Assembly (NCBI GenBank): GCA_905182735.1
Contig: CAJJCT010000018.1
Span: 1-38,592 of the forward strand
Reading direction: 5' to 3'
Origin: Candidatus Marivariicella framensis
GTDB lineage: Bacteria > Bacteroidota > Bacteroidia > Flavobacteriales > Flavobacteriaceae
DNA: 38,592 bases
Below are positions 27,578 to 36,782 of the stretch, in pieces; positions within the stretch are counted from its first letter, which is position 1, and every line of letters begins with the position of its first letter. Below the pieces are notes generated by a model that made no database searches, had not been told where the DNA came from, and saw nothing but the letters and a program-made list of their open reading frames with translations. Both the position numbers and the translations under genes were made by a program.

Positions 27578-28210
27578 CTAAACTTTATTCAAAATTAATT
27601 CTAGATCGGCAATAGCACTTTCAGATAAAACCAAATTACCAGCATTGGTTATTTTGTAAGTGTTTAATTCTGAGTTAGTTATAACTTGAGAATTTTTTAA
27701 ATTGCGCGACGACAAATATACATTTTTATTTTTCTCTCCCAATACCAGTAGGGATTTTTTACCCTCTAGATTTAAAGCCTTCAATACCTTTATAAAGGAA
27801 GAAGTCTTTGGTTCTGATAGCTGAAAATCTTCTAAAACAATGATTGACTTATCTTTAGCTTTTATACTGAGTGCAGATTTTCGAGCTAATCGTTTAACTT
27901 TTTTATTAACTTTTTGACTATAATCTCTAGGTGAAGGACCAAAAACTCTTCCTCCTCCTCTAAATAATGGATTTTTTATACTACCTGCTCTAGCAGTACC
28001 TGTACCTTTTTGCTTTTTTATTTTTCTGGTTGAACCAACAATCTCAGCACGTTCTTTGGATTTATGTGTCCCTTGACGTTTATTTGCCAAGTGTTGTTTG
28101 ACATCTAAATAAATAGCATGATTATTAGGCTCTACACCAAACACAGAAGGATCAAGCTTTGCTTTTCTTCCGGTTTCTTTTCCTTCAATATTTACAATAG
28201 CTATTTCCAT
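27578..28210 (-). CDS. rplD: 50S ribosomal protein L4
   Basis: A 210-residue protein whose loop reaches the tunnel constriction. KQKGTGTARAGSIKNPLFRGGGRVFGPSPRDYSQKVNKK is the conserved loop; the C-terminal half is a Rossmann-like domain (SIIVLEDFQLSEPKTSSFIK). Its start codon overlaps the rplC stop by one base. In E. coli L4 represses the S10 operon; no matching leader hairpin was recognised here. Confidence 0.98.
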   Translation of the reverse strand: MEIAIVNIEGKETGRKAKLDPSVFGVEPNNHAIYLDVKQHLANKRQGTHKSKERAEIVGSTRKIKKQKGTGTARAGSIKNPLFRGGGRVFGPSPRDYSQKVNKKVKRLARKSALSIKAKDKSIIVLEDFQLSEPKTSSFIKVLKALNLEGKKSLLVLGEKNKNVYLSSRNLKNSQVITNSELNTYKITNAGNLVLSESAIADLELILNKV

Positions 28211-28827
28211 TATTTCCTTATTATTACGTATGCGTTTTTATGTCCTGGTACACAACCTTTTACAACAAGAATATTTTTTTCTGCAACAACTTTAACAACA
28301 CGAAGGTTTTGCACTTTTACAGATTCGTTTCCCATTTGACCAGCCATTCGCATACCCTTAAATACTCGGGCAGGATATGATGCTGCACCAATAGACCCTG
28401 GAGCACGAAGACGATTATGTTGACCGTGAGTAGCTTGTCCTACTCCAGCAAAACCGTGTCTTTTAACAACTCCTTGGAATCCTTTTCCCTTTGATGTTCC
28501 AGAAACATCAACAAATTCTCCTTCTACAAAATGTTCTACAGTTATATGGTCACCCAGTTTATGGTCTTCACTAAAATTTTGAAATTCAACAAGTTTACGC
28601 TTGACAGGAGAGTTAGCCTTTTTGAAATGGCCGATAGCTGCATTAGAACTATTTTTTTCAGACTTGTCATCGAAACCTAACTGAAGAGCATCATACCCAT
28701 CAATATCTTTAGTTCTGACTTGGGTAACCACGCAAGGACCAACTTCTATAACTGTACATGGAATATTTTTTCCATTTACATCATAAAGAGATGTCATTCC
28801 GATTTTTTTTCCGATTAATCCAGACAT
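28210..28827 (-). CDS. rplC: 50S ribosomal protein L3
   Basis: A 205-residue early-assembly protein near the peptidyl-transferase centre. [16 protein letters not shown] at the start, [32 protein letters not shown] in the middle and [21 protein letters not shown] near the end (its Gln is the residue methylated by PrmB in other bacteria). One-base overlap with rplD. Confidence 0.98.
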   Translation of the reverse strand: MSGLIGKKIGMTSLYDVNGKNIPCTVIEVGPCVVTQVRTKDIDGYDALQLGFDDKSEKNSSNAAIGHFKKANSPVKRKLVEFQNFSEDHKLGDHITVEHFVEGEFVDVSGTSKGKGFQGVVKRHGFAGVGQATHGQHNRLRAPGSIGAASYPARVFKGMRMAGQMGNESVKVQNLRVVKVVAEKNILVVKGCVPGHKNAYVIIRK

Positions 28828-28846
28828 GATTACTATTATTTTTTTA

Positions 28847-29152
28847 TTATACTTTTATTTCTACTTCTACTCCACTTGGTAATTCTAACTTCATTAGCGC
28901 ATCAATTGTTTTTGATGAAGAGCTGTATATGTCTAACAAACGCTTGTAATAACATAATTTAAATTGCTCACGCGATTTCTTATTTACGTGTGGTGAACGT
29001 AATACAGTAAAGATTTTTTTGTTTGTAGGAAGCGGAATAGGTCCAGTTACTACAGCACCGGTTGTCTTTACTGTTTTTACGATTTTATCAGCAGACTTAT
29101 CTACCAAATTGTGATCGTAGGATTTTAATTTTATTCTAATTTTTTGACTCAT
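28847..29152 (-). CDS. rpsJ: 30S ribosomal protein S10
   Basis: A 101-residue head protein, also the transcription elongation partner Nus[56 protein letters not shown] and the C-terminal [13 protein letters not shown] are diagnostic. It follows fusA directly (10 bases): the tuf gene found here in many bacteria is absent. Confidence 0.98.
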   Translation of the reverse strand: MSQKIRIKLKSYDHNLVDKSADKIVKTVKTTGAVVTGPIPLPTNKKIFTVLRSPHVNKKSREQFKLCYYKRLLDIYSSSSKTIDALMKLELPSGVEVEIKV

Positions 29153-29162
29153 TGATGCTTAA

Positions 29163-31289
29163 TTAAACGTTTTTTCCTTTTACATCAGCAATAACTGCCT
29201 CAGATATATGTGATGGGGTTTCGGCATAATGTGAAAACTCCATAGTTGATGTAGCTCTACCTGATGAAAGCGTTCTTAATGAAGTTACATACCCAAACAT
29301 TTCAGATAGAGGAACTAGAGCCTTTACAACTTTCGCTCCCGCTCTATCGTCCATAGCACTCACTTGACCACGACGACGGTTTAAATCACCTACTATATCA
29401 CCCATATTGATTTCTGGAGTTAAAACCTCTAACTTCATGATTGGCTCCATTATTACTGCTTTTGCTGCTTTTGCAGAATTTTTAAATCCTAGTTTAGCTG
29501 CTAACTCAAAGGAAAGAGAATCTGAATCAACCGCATGAAAAGACCCATCTTTCAATGTTACTTTCATAGAGTCAACTTCAAAACCTGCCAAAGGACCATT
29601 ATTCATTGACATTTTAAATCCTTTTTCTACTGAAGGAATATATTCTTTAGGAACATTTCCTCCCTTAATAAGATTGACAAATTCTAGTCCTGGCTTACCT
29701 TCTTCAGCAGGCTCAATTTCAAATACAATATCTGCAAACTTACCTCTACCTCCTGATTGTTTTTTATAAATTTCTCTATGTTGAGCTTTAATGGTTAAAG
29801 CTTCCTTATATTCTACTTGAGGTTGCCCTTGATTTACCTCTACCTTAAATTCTCTTCGAAGACGATCAACTATAATATCTAAATGTAGTTCACCCATTCC
29901 AGAAATAATTGTTTGTCCGGAAGCCTCATCAGATTTTACTTGAAAGGTCGGATCCTCCTCAGCCAACTTAGCTAAAGACATTCCTAATCTGTCAACATCT
30001 GCTTTAGTTTTGGGTTCAACTGCAATTCCAATTACTGGATCAGGAAAGTCCATACTTTCCAATACAATAGGGTGTTTTTCTTCCGTAAGCGTATCGCCTG
30101 TTTTAATATCTTTAAATCCTACTGCGGCACCTATATCTCCCGCTTCGATATAATCAATAGCATTTTGTTTGTTAGAATGCATTTGATAAATACGAGAAAT
30201 TCTTTCCTTATTACCAGAACGGTTATTTAAAACATATGAACCGGCGTCAAGTCTTCCAGAATATGCGCGAAAAAATGCTAAACGACCGACATAAGGATCA
30301 GTAGCAATTTTAAATGCTAATGCCGAAAAAGGTTCTTTTGCATTTGGCTTTCTTGAAATCTCAAGGTCTGTATTTGGATCAGTACCAGTTATAGCCTCTT
30401 TATCCTGAGGTGAAGGTAAATAACGACACACGGCATCTAATAAAAACTGCACGCCTTTGTTTTTAAATGAAGATCCACAAATCATGGGTATAATACTAAT
30501 TTCCTGAGTAGCTGCTCTTAAAGCATTATGAATCTCATCTTCAGTTATACTGTCCGGGTCATCAAAAAACTTCTCTAATAGAACTTCATCATATTCAGCA
30601 ACAGCCTCTATTAGTTGATTACGAAGCATTTTTGCCTCTTCTTTTAGATCAGAAGGAATATCAACAACATCAAATGTTGAGCCGTAATTATCATCATGCC
30701 ATACAATCGCACGATTTTTAACTAAATCAACAATACCTTTAAAATGTTCTTCATCACCAATATTTAAGACTATTGGAACGGCATTTGATTTAAGCATGTC
30801 TTTAACTTGCTTACATACTCCTAAAAAATTAGAACCTTGACGGTCCATTTTGTTAACAAATCCTATACGAGGAACTTTATAATTATCAGCTAAACGCCAA
30901 TTTGTTTCTGATTGAGGCTCAACACCATCTACGGCTGAAAATAAAAAAACCAATCCATCAAGAACTCTTAATGATCGGTTTACTTCAACTGTAAAATCAA
31001 CGTGACCAGGGGTGTCTATTATGTTAAAATGATATTCATTAGCATCAGATTCATCTTGTTCTTTTTCTGAAGGAAATGACCATTTACAAGTTGTGGCTGC
31101 TGAGGTTATAGTGATTCCTCTTTCTTGTTCTTGCTCCATCCAATCCATTGTTGCCGCTCCATCATGAACTTCTCCAATTTTATGACTAACACCTGTGTAA
31201 AAAAGAATTCGCTCTGTGGTGGTTGTTTTACCTGCATCAATATGAGCAGCAATTCCAATGTTTCGTGTGTATTTTAAATTTCTTGCCAT
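29163..31289 (-). CDS. fusA: Elongation factor G
   Basis: A 708-residue translocase GTPase. G1 [17 protein letters not shown] (14-30), G2/switch I with [20 protein letters not shown]3 [10 protein letters not shown]4 NKMDR. A G' insertion, domain II ([21 protein letters not shown]), and domains III-V follow; the C-terminus has [18 protein letters not shown]. Full length, single continuous frame. Lies between rpsG (20 bases upstream) and rpsJ. Confidence 0.98.
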   Translation of the reverse strand: MARNLKYTRNIGIAAHIDAGKTTTTERILFYTGVSHKIGEVHDGAATMDWMEQEQERGITITSAATTCKWSFPSEKEQDESDANEYHFNIIDTPGHVDFTVEVNRSLRVLDGLVFLFSAVDGVEPQSETNWRLADNYKVPRIGFVNKMDRQGSNFLGVCKQVKDMLKSNAVPIVLNIGDEEHFKGIVDLVKNRAIVWHDDNYGSTFDVVDIPSDLKEEAKMLRNQLIEAVAEYDEVLLEKFFDDPDSITEDEIHNALRAATQEISIIPMICGSSFKNKGVQFLLDAVCRYLPSPQDKEAITGTDPNTDLEISRKPNAKEPFSALAFKIATDPYVGRLAFFRAYSGRLDAGSYVLNNRSGNKERISRIYQMHSNKQNAIDYIEAGDIGAAVGFKDIKTGDTLTEEKHPIVLESMDFPDPVIGIAVEPKTKADVDRLGMSLAKLAEEDPTFQVKSDEASGQTIISGMGELHLDIIVDRLRREFKVEVNQGQPQVEYKEALTIKAQHREIYKKQSGGRGKFADIVFEIEPAEEGKPGLEFVNLIKGGNVPKEYIPSVEKGFKMSMNNGPLAGFEVDSMKVTLKDGSFHAVDSDSLSFELAAKLGFKNSAKAAKAVIMEPIMKLEVLTPEINMGDIVGDLNRRRGQVSAMDDRAGAKVVKALVPLSEMFGYVTSLRTLSSGRATSTMEFSHYAETPSHISEAVIADVKGKNV

Positions 31290-31309
31290 TTTAAATTATA
31301 TGTCTGAAA

Positions 31310-31789
31310 TTAAAATCTAAAATGAGAAAAGGCCTTGTTTGCTTCGGCCATTTTGTGAGTATCCACTCTTTTCTTTACAGCAGAACCTTCTTCTTTTTCA
31401 GCAGCAATACATTCATTTGCAAGCCTAAGAGCCATTGATTTTTCATTACGCTTACGCGCAGAAGTAATTAACCATTTCATAGCCAGAGAAACTTTTCTGT
31501 CAGCACGAATTTGCATAGGAATTTGAAATGTGGCACCTCCAACTCTTCTACTCCTAACCTCGACATGAGGCATTACATTTGATAATGCATCTTTCCATAT
31601 TTCAAGAGCCGTTTTCTCCTCTTCCTCTTTCTTTCTTTCGTCTATTATATTAATAGCATCATAAAAAATTTTGTAAGCGGTTGATTTTTTACCATCCCAC
31701 ATAAGATTATTCACAAACCGAGTAACTAATTGATCTTTAAATTCTGGATCTGGTAGTAATGGTCGTTTTTTAGCTTCTCTTTTTCTCAT
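31310..31789 (-). CDS. rpsG: 30S ribosomal protein S7
   Basis: A 159-residue primary binder of the 3' domain of 16S r[53 protein letters not shown] and the C-terminal [21 protein letters not shown] are standard. Twenty-one bases behind rpsL. Confidence 0.98.
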   Translation of the reverse strand: MRKREAKKRPLLPDPEFKDQLVTRFVNNLMWDGKKSTAYKIFYDAINIIDERKKEEEEKTALEIWKDALSNVMPHVEVRSRRVGGATFQIPMQIRADRKVSLAMKWLITSARKRNEKSMALRLANECIAAEKEEGSAVKKRVDTHKMAEANKAFSHFRF

Positions 31790-31810
31790 GGTTAATCGTT
31801 GAAGAAATTA

Positions 31811-32185
31811 TTATTTTTTAGGACGTTTAGCTCCATATTTGGATCTTCTTTGAAGTCGACCTTCAACTCCTGCGGTGTCAAGAGCTCCACGTACTATGTG
31901 ATAACGAACTCCAGGCAAATCTTTTACTCTTCCACCACGAACTAACACGATAGAGTGTTCTTGAAGATTGTGTCCTTCTCCAGGAATGTATGCATTTACT
32001 TCTTTTCCATTGGTCAATCGTACACGAGCAACTTTTCGCATAGCTGAATTTGGTTTTTTCGGAGTGGTAGTATATACTCTCGTACATACACCACGGCGTT
32101 GTGGACAGGATTCTAAAGAAGCAGATTTACTCTTCTTAGTATTTGTCACTCTTCCTTTTCTTACTAATTGTGCAATAGTTGGCAT
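31811..32185 (-). CDS. rpsL: 30S ribosomal protein S12
   Basis: A 124-residue decoding-centre protein and first gene of the whole ribosomal unit. [12 protein letters not shown] opens it; [22 protein letters not shown] holds Lys43 and [14 protein letters not shown] holds Lys88, the two sites where streptomycin-resistance changes usually fall; both are the sensitive wild-type Lys. The leader is about 40 bases from the promoter predicted just upstream. Confidence 0.98.
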   Translation of the reverse strand: MPTIAQLVRKGRVTNTKKSKSASLESCPQRRGVCTRVYTTTPKKPNSAMRKVARVRLTNGKEVNAYIPGEGHNLQEHSIVLVRGGRVKDLPGVRYHIVRGALDTAGVEGRLQRRSKYGAKRPKK

Positions 32186-32231
32186 ATATTTTTTATCAAT
32201 TTTTATTATTGAAATCCCCTTTTTGGGCGTG

Positions 32232-32262
32232 CAAATGTAGAATATTTTTTTTGTCTTTCAAA
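32232..32262 (-). promoter_or_regulatory. Bacteroidota-type promoter of the rpsL ribosomal unit
   Basis: On the minus strand TTTG (complement of 32259-32262), exactly 19 bases, then TACATTTG (complement of 32232-32239). Both boxes match the Bacteroidota consensus TTTG-N19-21-TAnnTTTG without a mismatch. The transcript would start near 32225-32228, about 40 bases ahead of rpsL. The spacer is rich in A on this strand, and AT-rich DNA lies upstream, where the alpha C-terminal domain could bind. Confidence 0.85.
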
Positions 32263-32528
32263 TCCAAAAATGGTGTTTTTTAAAAAAATAATGATATTTA
32301 ATGGTTGATTAAAAGCAGTAAGTTTATTTTTTTTAAAATTTGTCAGTAAAAATAGACAAGTTATTTTATTGATTTATTGATATTTATAAAAATTTAAAGA
32401 CTTGCATTGTCTGATAATTATTGTAAATCTAACCTGTTTAAAAAATAAATTAAAAGGCATTAAACCATTTGCCTTAATTAGTGTCCATTATATAAGTATA
32501 AGCATTTAGTCAAGATTATTAATAACCA
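32263..32528. other. AT-rich gene-free spacer between the ribosomal unit and the exported protein
   Basis: Part of the 393 bases between the divergent starts of rpsL and the gene at 32579. I see no open frame with a plausible start, no tRNA-like fold and no strong terminator. A 6-base dyad AAGGCA/TGCCTT with a 10-base spacer lies at 32454-32475. The rest is A/T runs. Confidence 0.5.
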
Positions 32529-32561
32529 TTTCAATTGTCTCAAATTTATTTTATAAGTTTA
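32529..32561 (+). promoter_or_regulatory. Possible promoter of the exported protein at 32579
   Basis: TTTC (32529-32532), 21 bases, TAAGTTTA (32554-32561): each box has one mismatch to the Bacteroidota consensus TTTG-N19-21-TAnnTTTG. A transcript from here would have a leader of about 13 bases. Degenerate, so tentative. Confidence 0.4.
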
Positions 32562-32578
32562 CGCACGAAAAAAATACA

Positions 32579-33298
32579 ATGAAAAAATTTTTTACTTACT
32601 CAAAGTTTCACCCAATATTAATCTTACTAATTAGTATAAATATTTATTCTCAGCAAGATTTAACAGACACAAGGAGCATGGACGCCCTAACTGATTTAAA
32701 AAATCGTCGAGCTAGAAAAGCTACTCCACCTAAAGGAGTTAAAGGCACTTACTACTTTAGTGAAAACTTTCAATTATCAACAGTCGTATATTTTGGGGAA
32801 GAATTAAAAGACAAAACATTGTTAAGATACAATGCTGCAAATGATGAAATTGAAATGGGAAACAGCACTACACAAAAAGATGCTGAGGAAATACTTTTAA
32901 AAAGCGCGAAAGTTAATGCCATTATTGATAATGAAGAATATAGACTATTACCTCACCGGTTAAAAGAATCTAATTACCCTGTTATTGGATATTTAGTTGT
33001 TTTAGTTGACAACAATAAATATTCATTATATATAAAGAGAAAAAAAGTTTTTATGAAAGCAGTTGAAGCTAGAACTTCACTGGACAGATCTTTCCCTCCA
33101 AGATTTGTTGATGATGTATCATATTATTTTAGCCTAAAAGGAAGCACACCCCTACCTTTAAAGGTAAGCAAATCTAATCTTCGAAAAATATCTGGAGAAA
33201 ATGGGGCTAAAGTTAAAGCCTTCATTAAAGATAATAATATTAAAATTAAGTCTTTAAAGGGTTTGATTCAAGCATTTGACTTTATGAATTCATTATAA
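32579..33298 (+). CDS. Exported protein of unknown function
   Basis: A 239-residue protein with an N-terminal signal peptide (MKKFFTYSKF, hydrophobic core PILILLISINI, then YSQQ as probable cleavage site near 24), no lipobox and no other membrane helix. The mature part has a basic stretch (NRRARKATPPKGVKG), aromatic beta strands (TYYFSENFQLSTVVYFGEE), and a C-terminal positively charged helix region (KVKAFIKDNNIKIKSLKGLI). I do not recognise the family. It stands alone between the ribosomal promoter and the SusC leader, on the same strand as SusC; 217 bases and a separate promoter set it apart from SusC. Confidence 0.65.
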   Translation: MKKFFTYSKFHPILILLISINIYSQQDLTDTRSMDALTDLKNRRARKATPPKGVKGTYYFSENFQLSTVVYFGEELKDKTLLRYNAANDEIEMGNSTTQKDAEEILLKSAKVNAIIDNEEYRLLPHRLKESNYPVIGYLVVLVDNNKYSLYIKRKKVFMKAVEARTSLDRSFPPRFVDDVSYYFSLKGSTPLPLKVSKSNLRKISGENGAKVKAFIKDNNIKIKSLKGLIQAFDFMNSL

Positions 33299-33399
33299 GT
33301 TGGATACCCCATAATGTAATTTAACCTATTTAGGTATACTAACATTACTATTTTAAACTGCCCCCCCATTAACCCGCTAGTAATCAAAGTCAAAGAATA

Positions 33400-33452
33400 A
33401 ATTTTTGGTTTTTCTTAACATGAAAGAGTTAATTTTTGGTTTTTCTTAACAT
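33400..33452 (+). repeat. Tandem 22-base direct repeat at the SusC promoter
   Basis: A 22-base sequence beginning AATTTTTGG and ending CTTAACAT occurs without mismatch at 33400-33421 and 33431-33452, a period of 31 bases (about three helical turns). The second copy contains the TTTG box of the predicted SusC promoter. The layout suggests two binding sites on one face of the DNA, or a recent local duplication of the promoter's upstream part. Confidence 0.8.
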
Positions 33453-33466
33453 TTAGTCTATATTTA
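33435..33466 (+). promoter_or_regulatory. Bacteroidota-type promoter of the susC-susD row
   Basis: TTTG (33435-33438), 20 bases, TATATTTA (33459-33466), one mismatch to TTTG-N19-21-TAnnTTTG. The start of transcription would be about 33471-33473, giving a leader of about 43 bases to the SusC ATG. The -33 box is inside the second copy of the 22-base repeat. Confidence 0.6.
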
Positions 33467-33515
33467 TAGCCAATTTTTAATTGAAAATAAATATTAATTA
33501 ATCAAACTTTAAAGT

Positions 33516-36500
33516 ATGAAAAGCTTATTAAGACTGATAATGGTTACTTTGATAATGACGCAAGTTGCGTTTGCGCAAAAAACTATTACCGGTGTGGTCT
33601 CTGATGACCAAGGTATGCCGCTCCCAGGAGCTACAGTTCTTGAGCAAGGTACTAGCAACGGTGTTTCTACCGATTTTGACGGGAATTATTCCATTGAAAT
33701 AGCTGAAGGCAATGTTCTTGAATTTAGTTTTGTTGGATATGAAACTTCAGCAATAACGGTAGGTGCCGACGATCAAATTAACGTATCGTTAGCCCAAGGC
33801 AATGAATTAGAAGAAGTTATCGTAACTTCTCTTGGTATTAAGCGTGAGAAGCAAGCCTTAGGGTATGCTGTTTCGAAAGTTGATCAAGATCAACTAGAGC
33901 AACGCTCTGAAGGAGATATAGGACGTGTCCTTGCTGGTAAAGCATCTGGTGTACAAATCACTAATGCTTCTGGTGTCTCTGGATCTGGAACAAGTATAGT
34001 TATTCGTGGATTTAACACGTTTAGCCAAGGTAACCAACCTCTATTTATAGTTGATGGTATTCCTTTTTCAAGTGATACTAATGCTCAAGGTAGTTTTGTT
34101 GATGGAAACAGTGGATCTTCACGATTCTTAGACATTGACCCAAACAACATTGAGACTGTTAGTGTATTAAAAGGTCTTGCGGCTTCTAACCTTTATGGTA
34201 CTCAAGGTCGTAACGGAGTAATCTTAATCACAACTAAATCAGGAAGTACTGCTGGTTCAGGTGCTGCTAAGAAAACCGAAATAACTATTAACACCTCTTA
34301 TTTTAATGTAGAACTCGCATCTCAGCCAGATTACCAAATGCAATATGGTAATGGTTTTGATCAATCATTTGGATGGTTCTTCTCTAACTGGGGTCCTAGC
34401 TTCGATGAAGGTGGTCCTGCAGGATGGGGTGGACAAAGTTCAATTAATGGAACTGGAACATGGGCTTCTTCGCTTATTGGACCAAATGCTGGACAAAATG
34501 TTACTAAAGGTTATTTAAAACACCCATACGTAACTCAAAGTAGCGCTACTGGAACATATGATATTCTTGAACTTATTGGTCTTAATCAAACCTCTGAATA
34601 CAAGTGGCAACCATACGATAGTGTTGGTGGCTTCTTTCAGACTGGTCACACTGCCTCTACAAACATGAACATGCGTGGAGCAAGTGATGATGGATCTATT
34701 TCATATAACATTAACTATGGTAATCTTGAAGACCTAGGATTTACTCCTGAAAACTCTTTAAGAAGAAATACTTTAAGTTTTGGAGGTCGTGCTAATTTAT
34801 CTAATGGATTTGTAATTAACGGAACATTAAACTATACAAACACAAACTTTAAATCTCCTCCAGTTGCTGCTGGATATGGATCTAACGTAGGTGGTGAAGG
34901 TGCTTCTGTATTTGCAAATGTATTTTATACTCCACGTTCTGTAGACTTAGTTGGTCTTCCTGACACTAACCCTGTTACTCAAGGTTCTTTATACTATCGT
35001 AATAACAATGGTATTCAGAATCCAAATTGGACTGTCAAAAACGCGGCAAACACTCAGTTAGTTGATCGTGTATTTGGTGGAGCAAATATTTCTTATAACC
35101 TAAGCGATAATCTTAGTGCATCATACCGTTATGGAATTGATGTTTATTCTGAGAATAACGTTAATTACGCTAACAAAGGTGGTAAGACAGGTAGTTTAAT
35201 CAACCAAAATGGTATCTATGAAACTTGGAATAACAGAAAAAGTATCAATGACCATAACTTATCTATAGCAGGTAGCTATAAGGCAGGTCCGCTTGGAATG
35301 GACTTCACTGTTGGTTATACAACTCGTGGTGACACATACGACAGAAACGGAACTAGATCAATTGGTCAACAAGTTTACGGAGTACTTCGTCATTTCAATT
35401 ACGAACAACAAGATGAACTTCAATATTTCGAAAGAAGAAACATTAAAGGTCTTTATGGACAAGCTTCTTTTGATTATAATCGTTTTGCATACTTAACAGT
35501 ATCAGCTCGTAAGGATGAAGTATCTAACCTTTCAATGGAAAATCGTTCAATCGTTTATCCATCTGCAAGTGTATCCTTCCTTCCAACTTCTGCTTTTCCA
35601 TTTATTAAAAGTGATTTGATAAACCTATTGAAGGTTCGTGCTAGTTACGGTACTTCCGCTAACTTCCCATTTGGATATCCAATTGCTGCAACTTTAAATC
35701 TTGACACTCAAGATTTCTTAACTGATTCTGGTGGACAAGTGATCACAAATACTTCTGGATCCCTTTTAGGTAACCCTAATTTAAAACCAGAGACTATTAG
35801 TGAGATTGAGTTTGGTATTGAAGGTAGATTCCTTGATAGTAGATTAAGTGTAGATTTCTCTGTATATGACAAAAAGACAAACGATTTAATTATAAGACGT
35901 CCACTTGACCCATCTACAGGTTACACTGCTACTCAAACAAATATTGGTGAAATTTCAAATAAAGGTATTGAATTAGATCTTGGACTTGATATAATTAGAG
36001 GACAAGATATAAGTTGGAGTGCTTTTCTTAACTATTCAGCAAACGAATCAATTGTAATGGATCTTGGTCTTGATACAGATGAAATAGTTTATTCTGGATT
36101 TAGTAATCTAGGAAATGTTGCGAGAGTTGGTGAATCTTTAGGTTCTATTGTTGGATCTGCAATCACAAGAAATGATGCTGGTGGTAGAATAGTTAATAAC
36201 CAAGGTAGTTATGATACTACTTACGGTACTAACATCATTGGTGATGCTAACCCTAACTTCTTACTTAACATAAGTAACAGTCTTAAAGTAGGAAATTTAT
36301 CGTTTAACTTTTTAATTAACCATGTAAATGGTGGAGATATTTACTCGATGACGGTAGCAACAATGCTTGGTCGTGGTCTAACAAATGATACATTAGATCG
36401 TGAGCTTTCATATATTTTACCTGGTGTAAATTCTGCTGGTGAAGTAAATACGAAACAGATCAACAACTCTACATTCTACTTTAGTAATGTATTGTATGGT

Positions 36501-36779
36501 CCAGATGAACTTCAAGTTTATGATGGTAGTGTATGGCGTTTAGGTGAGGTGTCTCTTACTTATGATATGCCACAAGCAATTATAGATGCAACACCATTTG
36601 GTGGAATAAGTATAACTGCTGCAGGTTACAACCTTTGGTATGATGCTTATAACACTCCAGAATTTGTAAACTTTGACCCGAATATCGCGGGAACAGGAGT
36701 AGGTAACGGACGTGGATTTGACTATTTGAATGGTCCAAGCGCAAAGAGATTTGGAGCTAGTTTAAAACTTACTTTTTAA
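33516..36779 (+). CDS. susC-like: SusC/RagA-family TonB-linked outer membrane transporter
   Basis: A 1087-residue outer-membrane protein. Signal peptide 1-20 (ends VAFA, then Gln). Residues about 22-105 form a carboxypeptidase-regulatory-like domain (ITGVVSDDQGMPLPGATVLEQG, FDGNYSIEI, LEFSFVGYE). The TonB plug follows (about 110-245: VLAGKASGVQITNASGVSGSGTS, IVIRGFNTF, PLFIVDGIPF, SVLKGLAASNLYGTQGRNGVILITTKSG). The rest is the 22-strand-type barrel and ends with an aromatic residue (ASLKLTF), as needed for barrel insertion. It pumps large substrates, usually oligosaccharides or peptides, across the outer membrane with its SusD lid. Three bases separate it from susD. The substrate cannot be told. 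The coding sequence looks less AT-rich and more codon-biased than its neighbours, as in strongly expressed genes. Confidence 0.96.
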   Translation: MKSLLRLIMVTLIMTQVAFAQKTITGVVSDDQGMPLPGATVLEQGTSNGVSTDFDGNYSIEIAEGNVLEFSFVGYETSAITVGADDQINVSLAQGNELEEVIVTSLGIKREKQALGYAVSKVDQDQLEQRSEGDIGRVLAGKASGVQITNASGVSGSGTSIVIRGFNTFSQGNQPLFIVDGIPFSSDTNAQGSFVDGNSGSSRFLDIDPNNIETVSVLKGLAASNLYGTQGRNGVILITTKSGSTAGSGAAKKTEITINTSYFNVELASQPDYQMQYGNGFDQSFGWFFSNWGPSFDEGGPAGWGGQSSINGTGTWASSLIGPNAGQNVTKGYLKHPYVTQSSATGTYDILELIGLNQTSEYKWQPYDSVGGFFQTGHTASTNMNMRGASDDGSISYNINYGNLEDLGFTPENSLRRNTLSFGGRANLSNGFVINGTLNYTNTNFKSPPVAAGYGSNVGGEGASVFANVFYTPRSVDLVGLPDTNPVTQGSLYYRNNNGIQNPNWTVKNAANTQLVDRVFGGANISYNLSDNLSASYRYGIDVYSENNVNYANKGGKTGSLINQNGIYETWNNRKSINDHNLSIAGSYKAGPLGMDFTVGYTTRGDTYDRNGTRSIGQQVYGVLRHFNYEQQDELQYFERRNIKGLYGQASFDYNRFAYLTVSARKDEVSNLSMENRSIVYPSASVSFLPTSAFPFIKSDLINLLKVRASYGTSANFPFGYPIAATLNLDTQDFLTDSGGQVITNTSGSLLGNPNLKPETISEIEFGIEGRFLDSRLSVDFSVYDKKTNDLIIRRPLDPSTGYTATQTNIGEISNKGIELDLGLDIIRGQDISWSAFLNYSANESIVMDLGLDTDEIVYSGFSNLGNVARVGESLGSIVGSAITRNDAGGRIVNNQGSYDTTYGTNIIGDANPNFLLNISNSLKVGNLSFNFLINHVNGGDIYSMTVATMLGRGLTNDTLDRELSYILPGVNSAGEVNTKQINNSTFYFSNVLYGPDELQVYDGSVWRLGEVSLTYDMPQAIIDATPFGGISITAAGYNLWYDAYNTPEFVNFDPNIAGTGVGNGRGFDYLNGPSAKRFGASLKLTF

Positions 36780-36782
36780 ATA

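Noticed and set aside
32454-32475. Dyad AAGGCA/TGCCTT in the large spacer as an operator
   Set aside because: Only six bases per arm in very AT-rich DNA and not near either predicted promoter; chance is likely.
33329-33340. Small hairpin ACCTA/TAGGT behind the exported protein as terminator
   Set aside because: The stem has only five pairs and a two-base loop, with no T-tract behind it.
33361-33367. A run of seven C before the SusC promoter, a possible phase-variation tract
   Set aside because: It is about 70 bases upstream of the promoter boxes and outside any coding frame; seven identical bases alone are weak evidence for slippage control.
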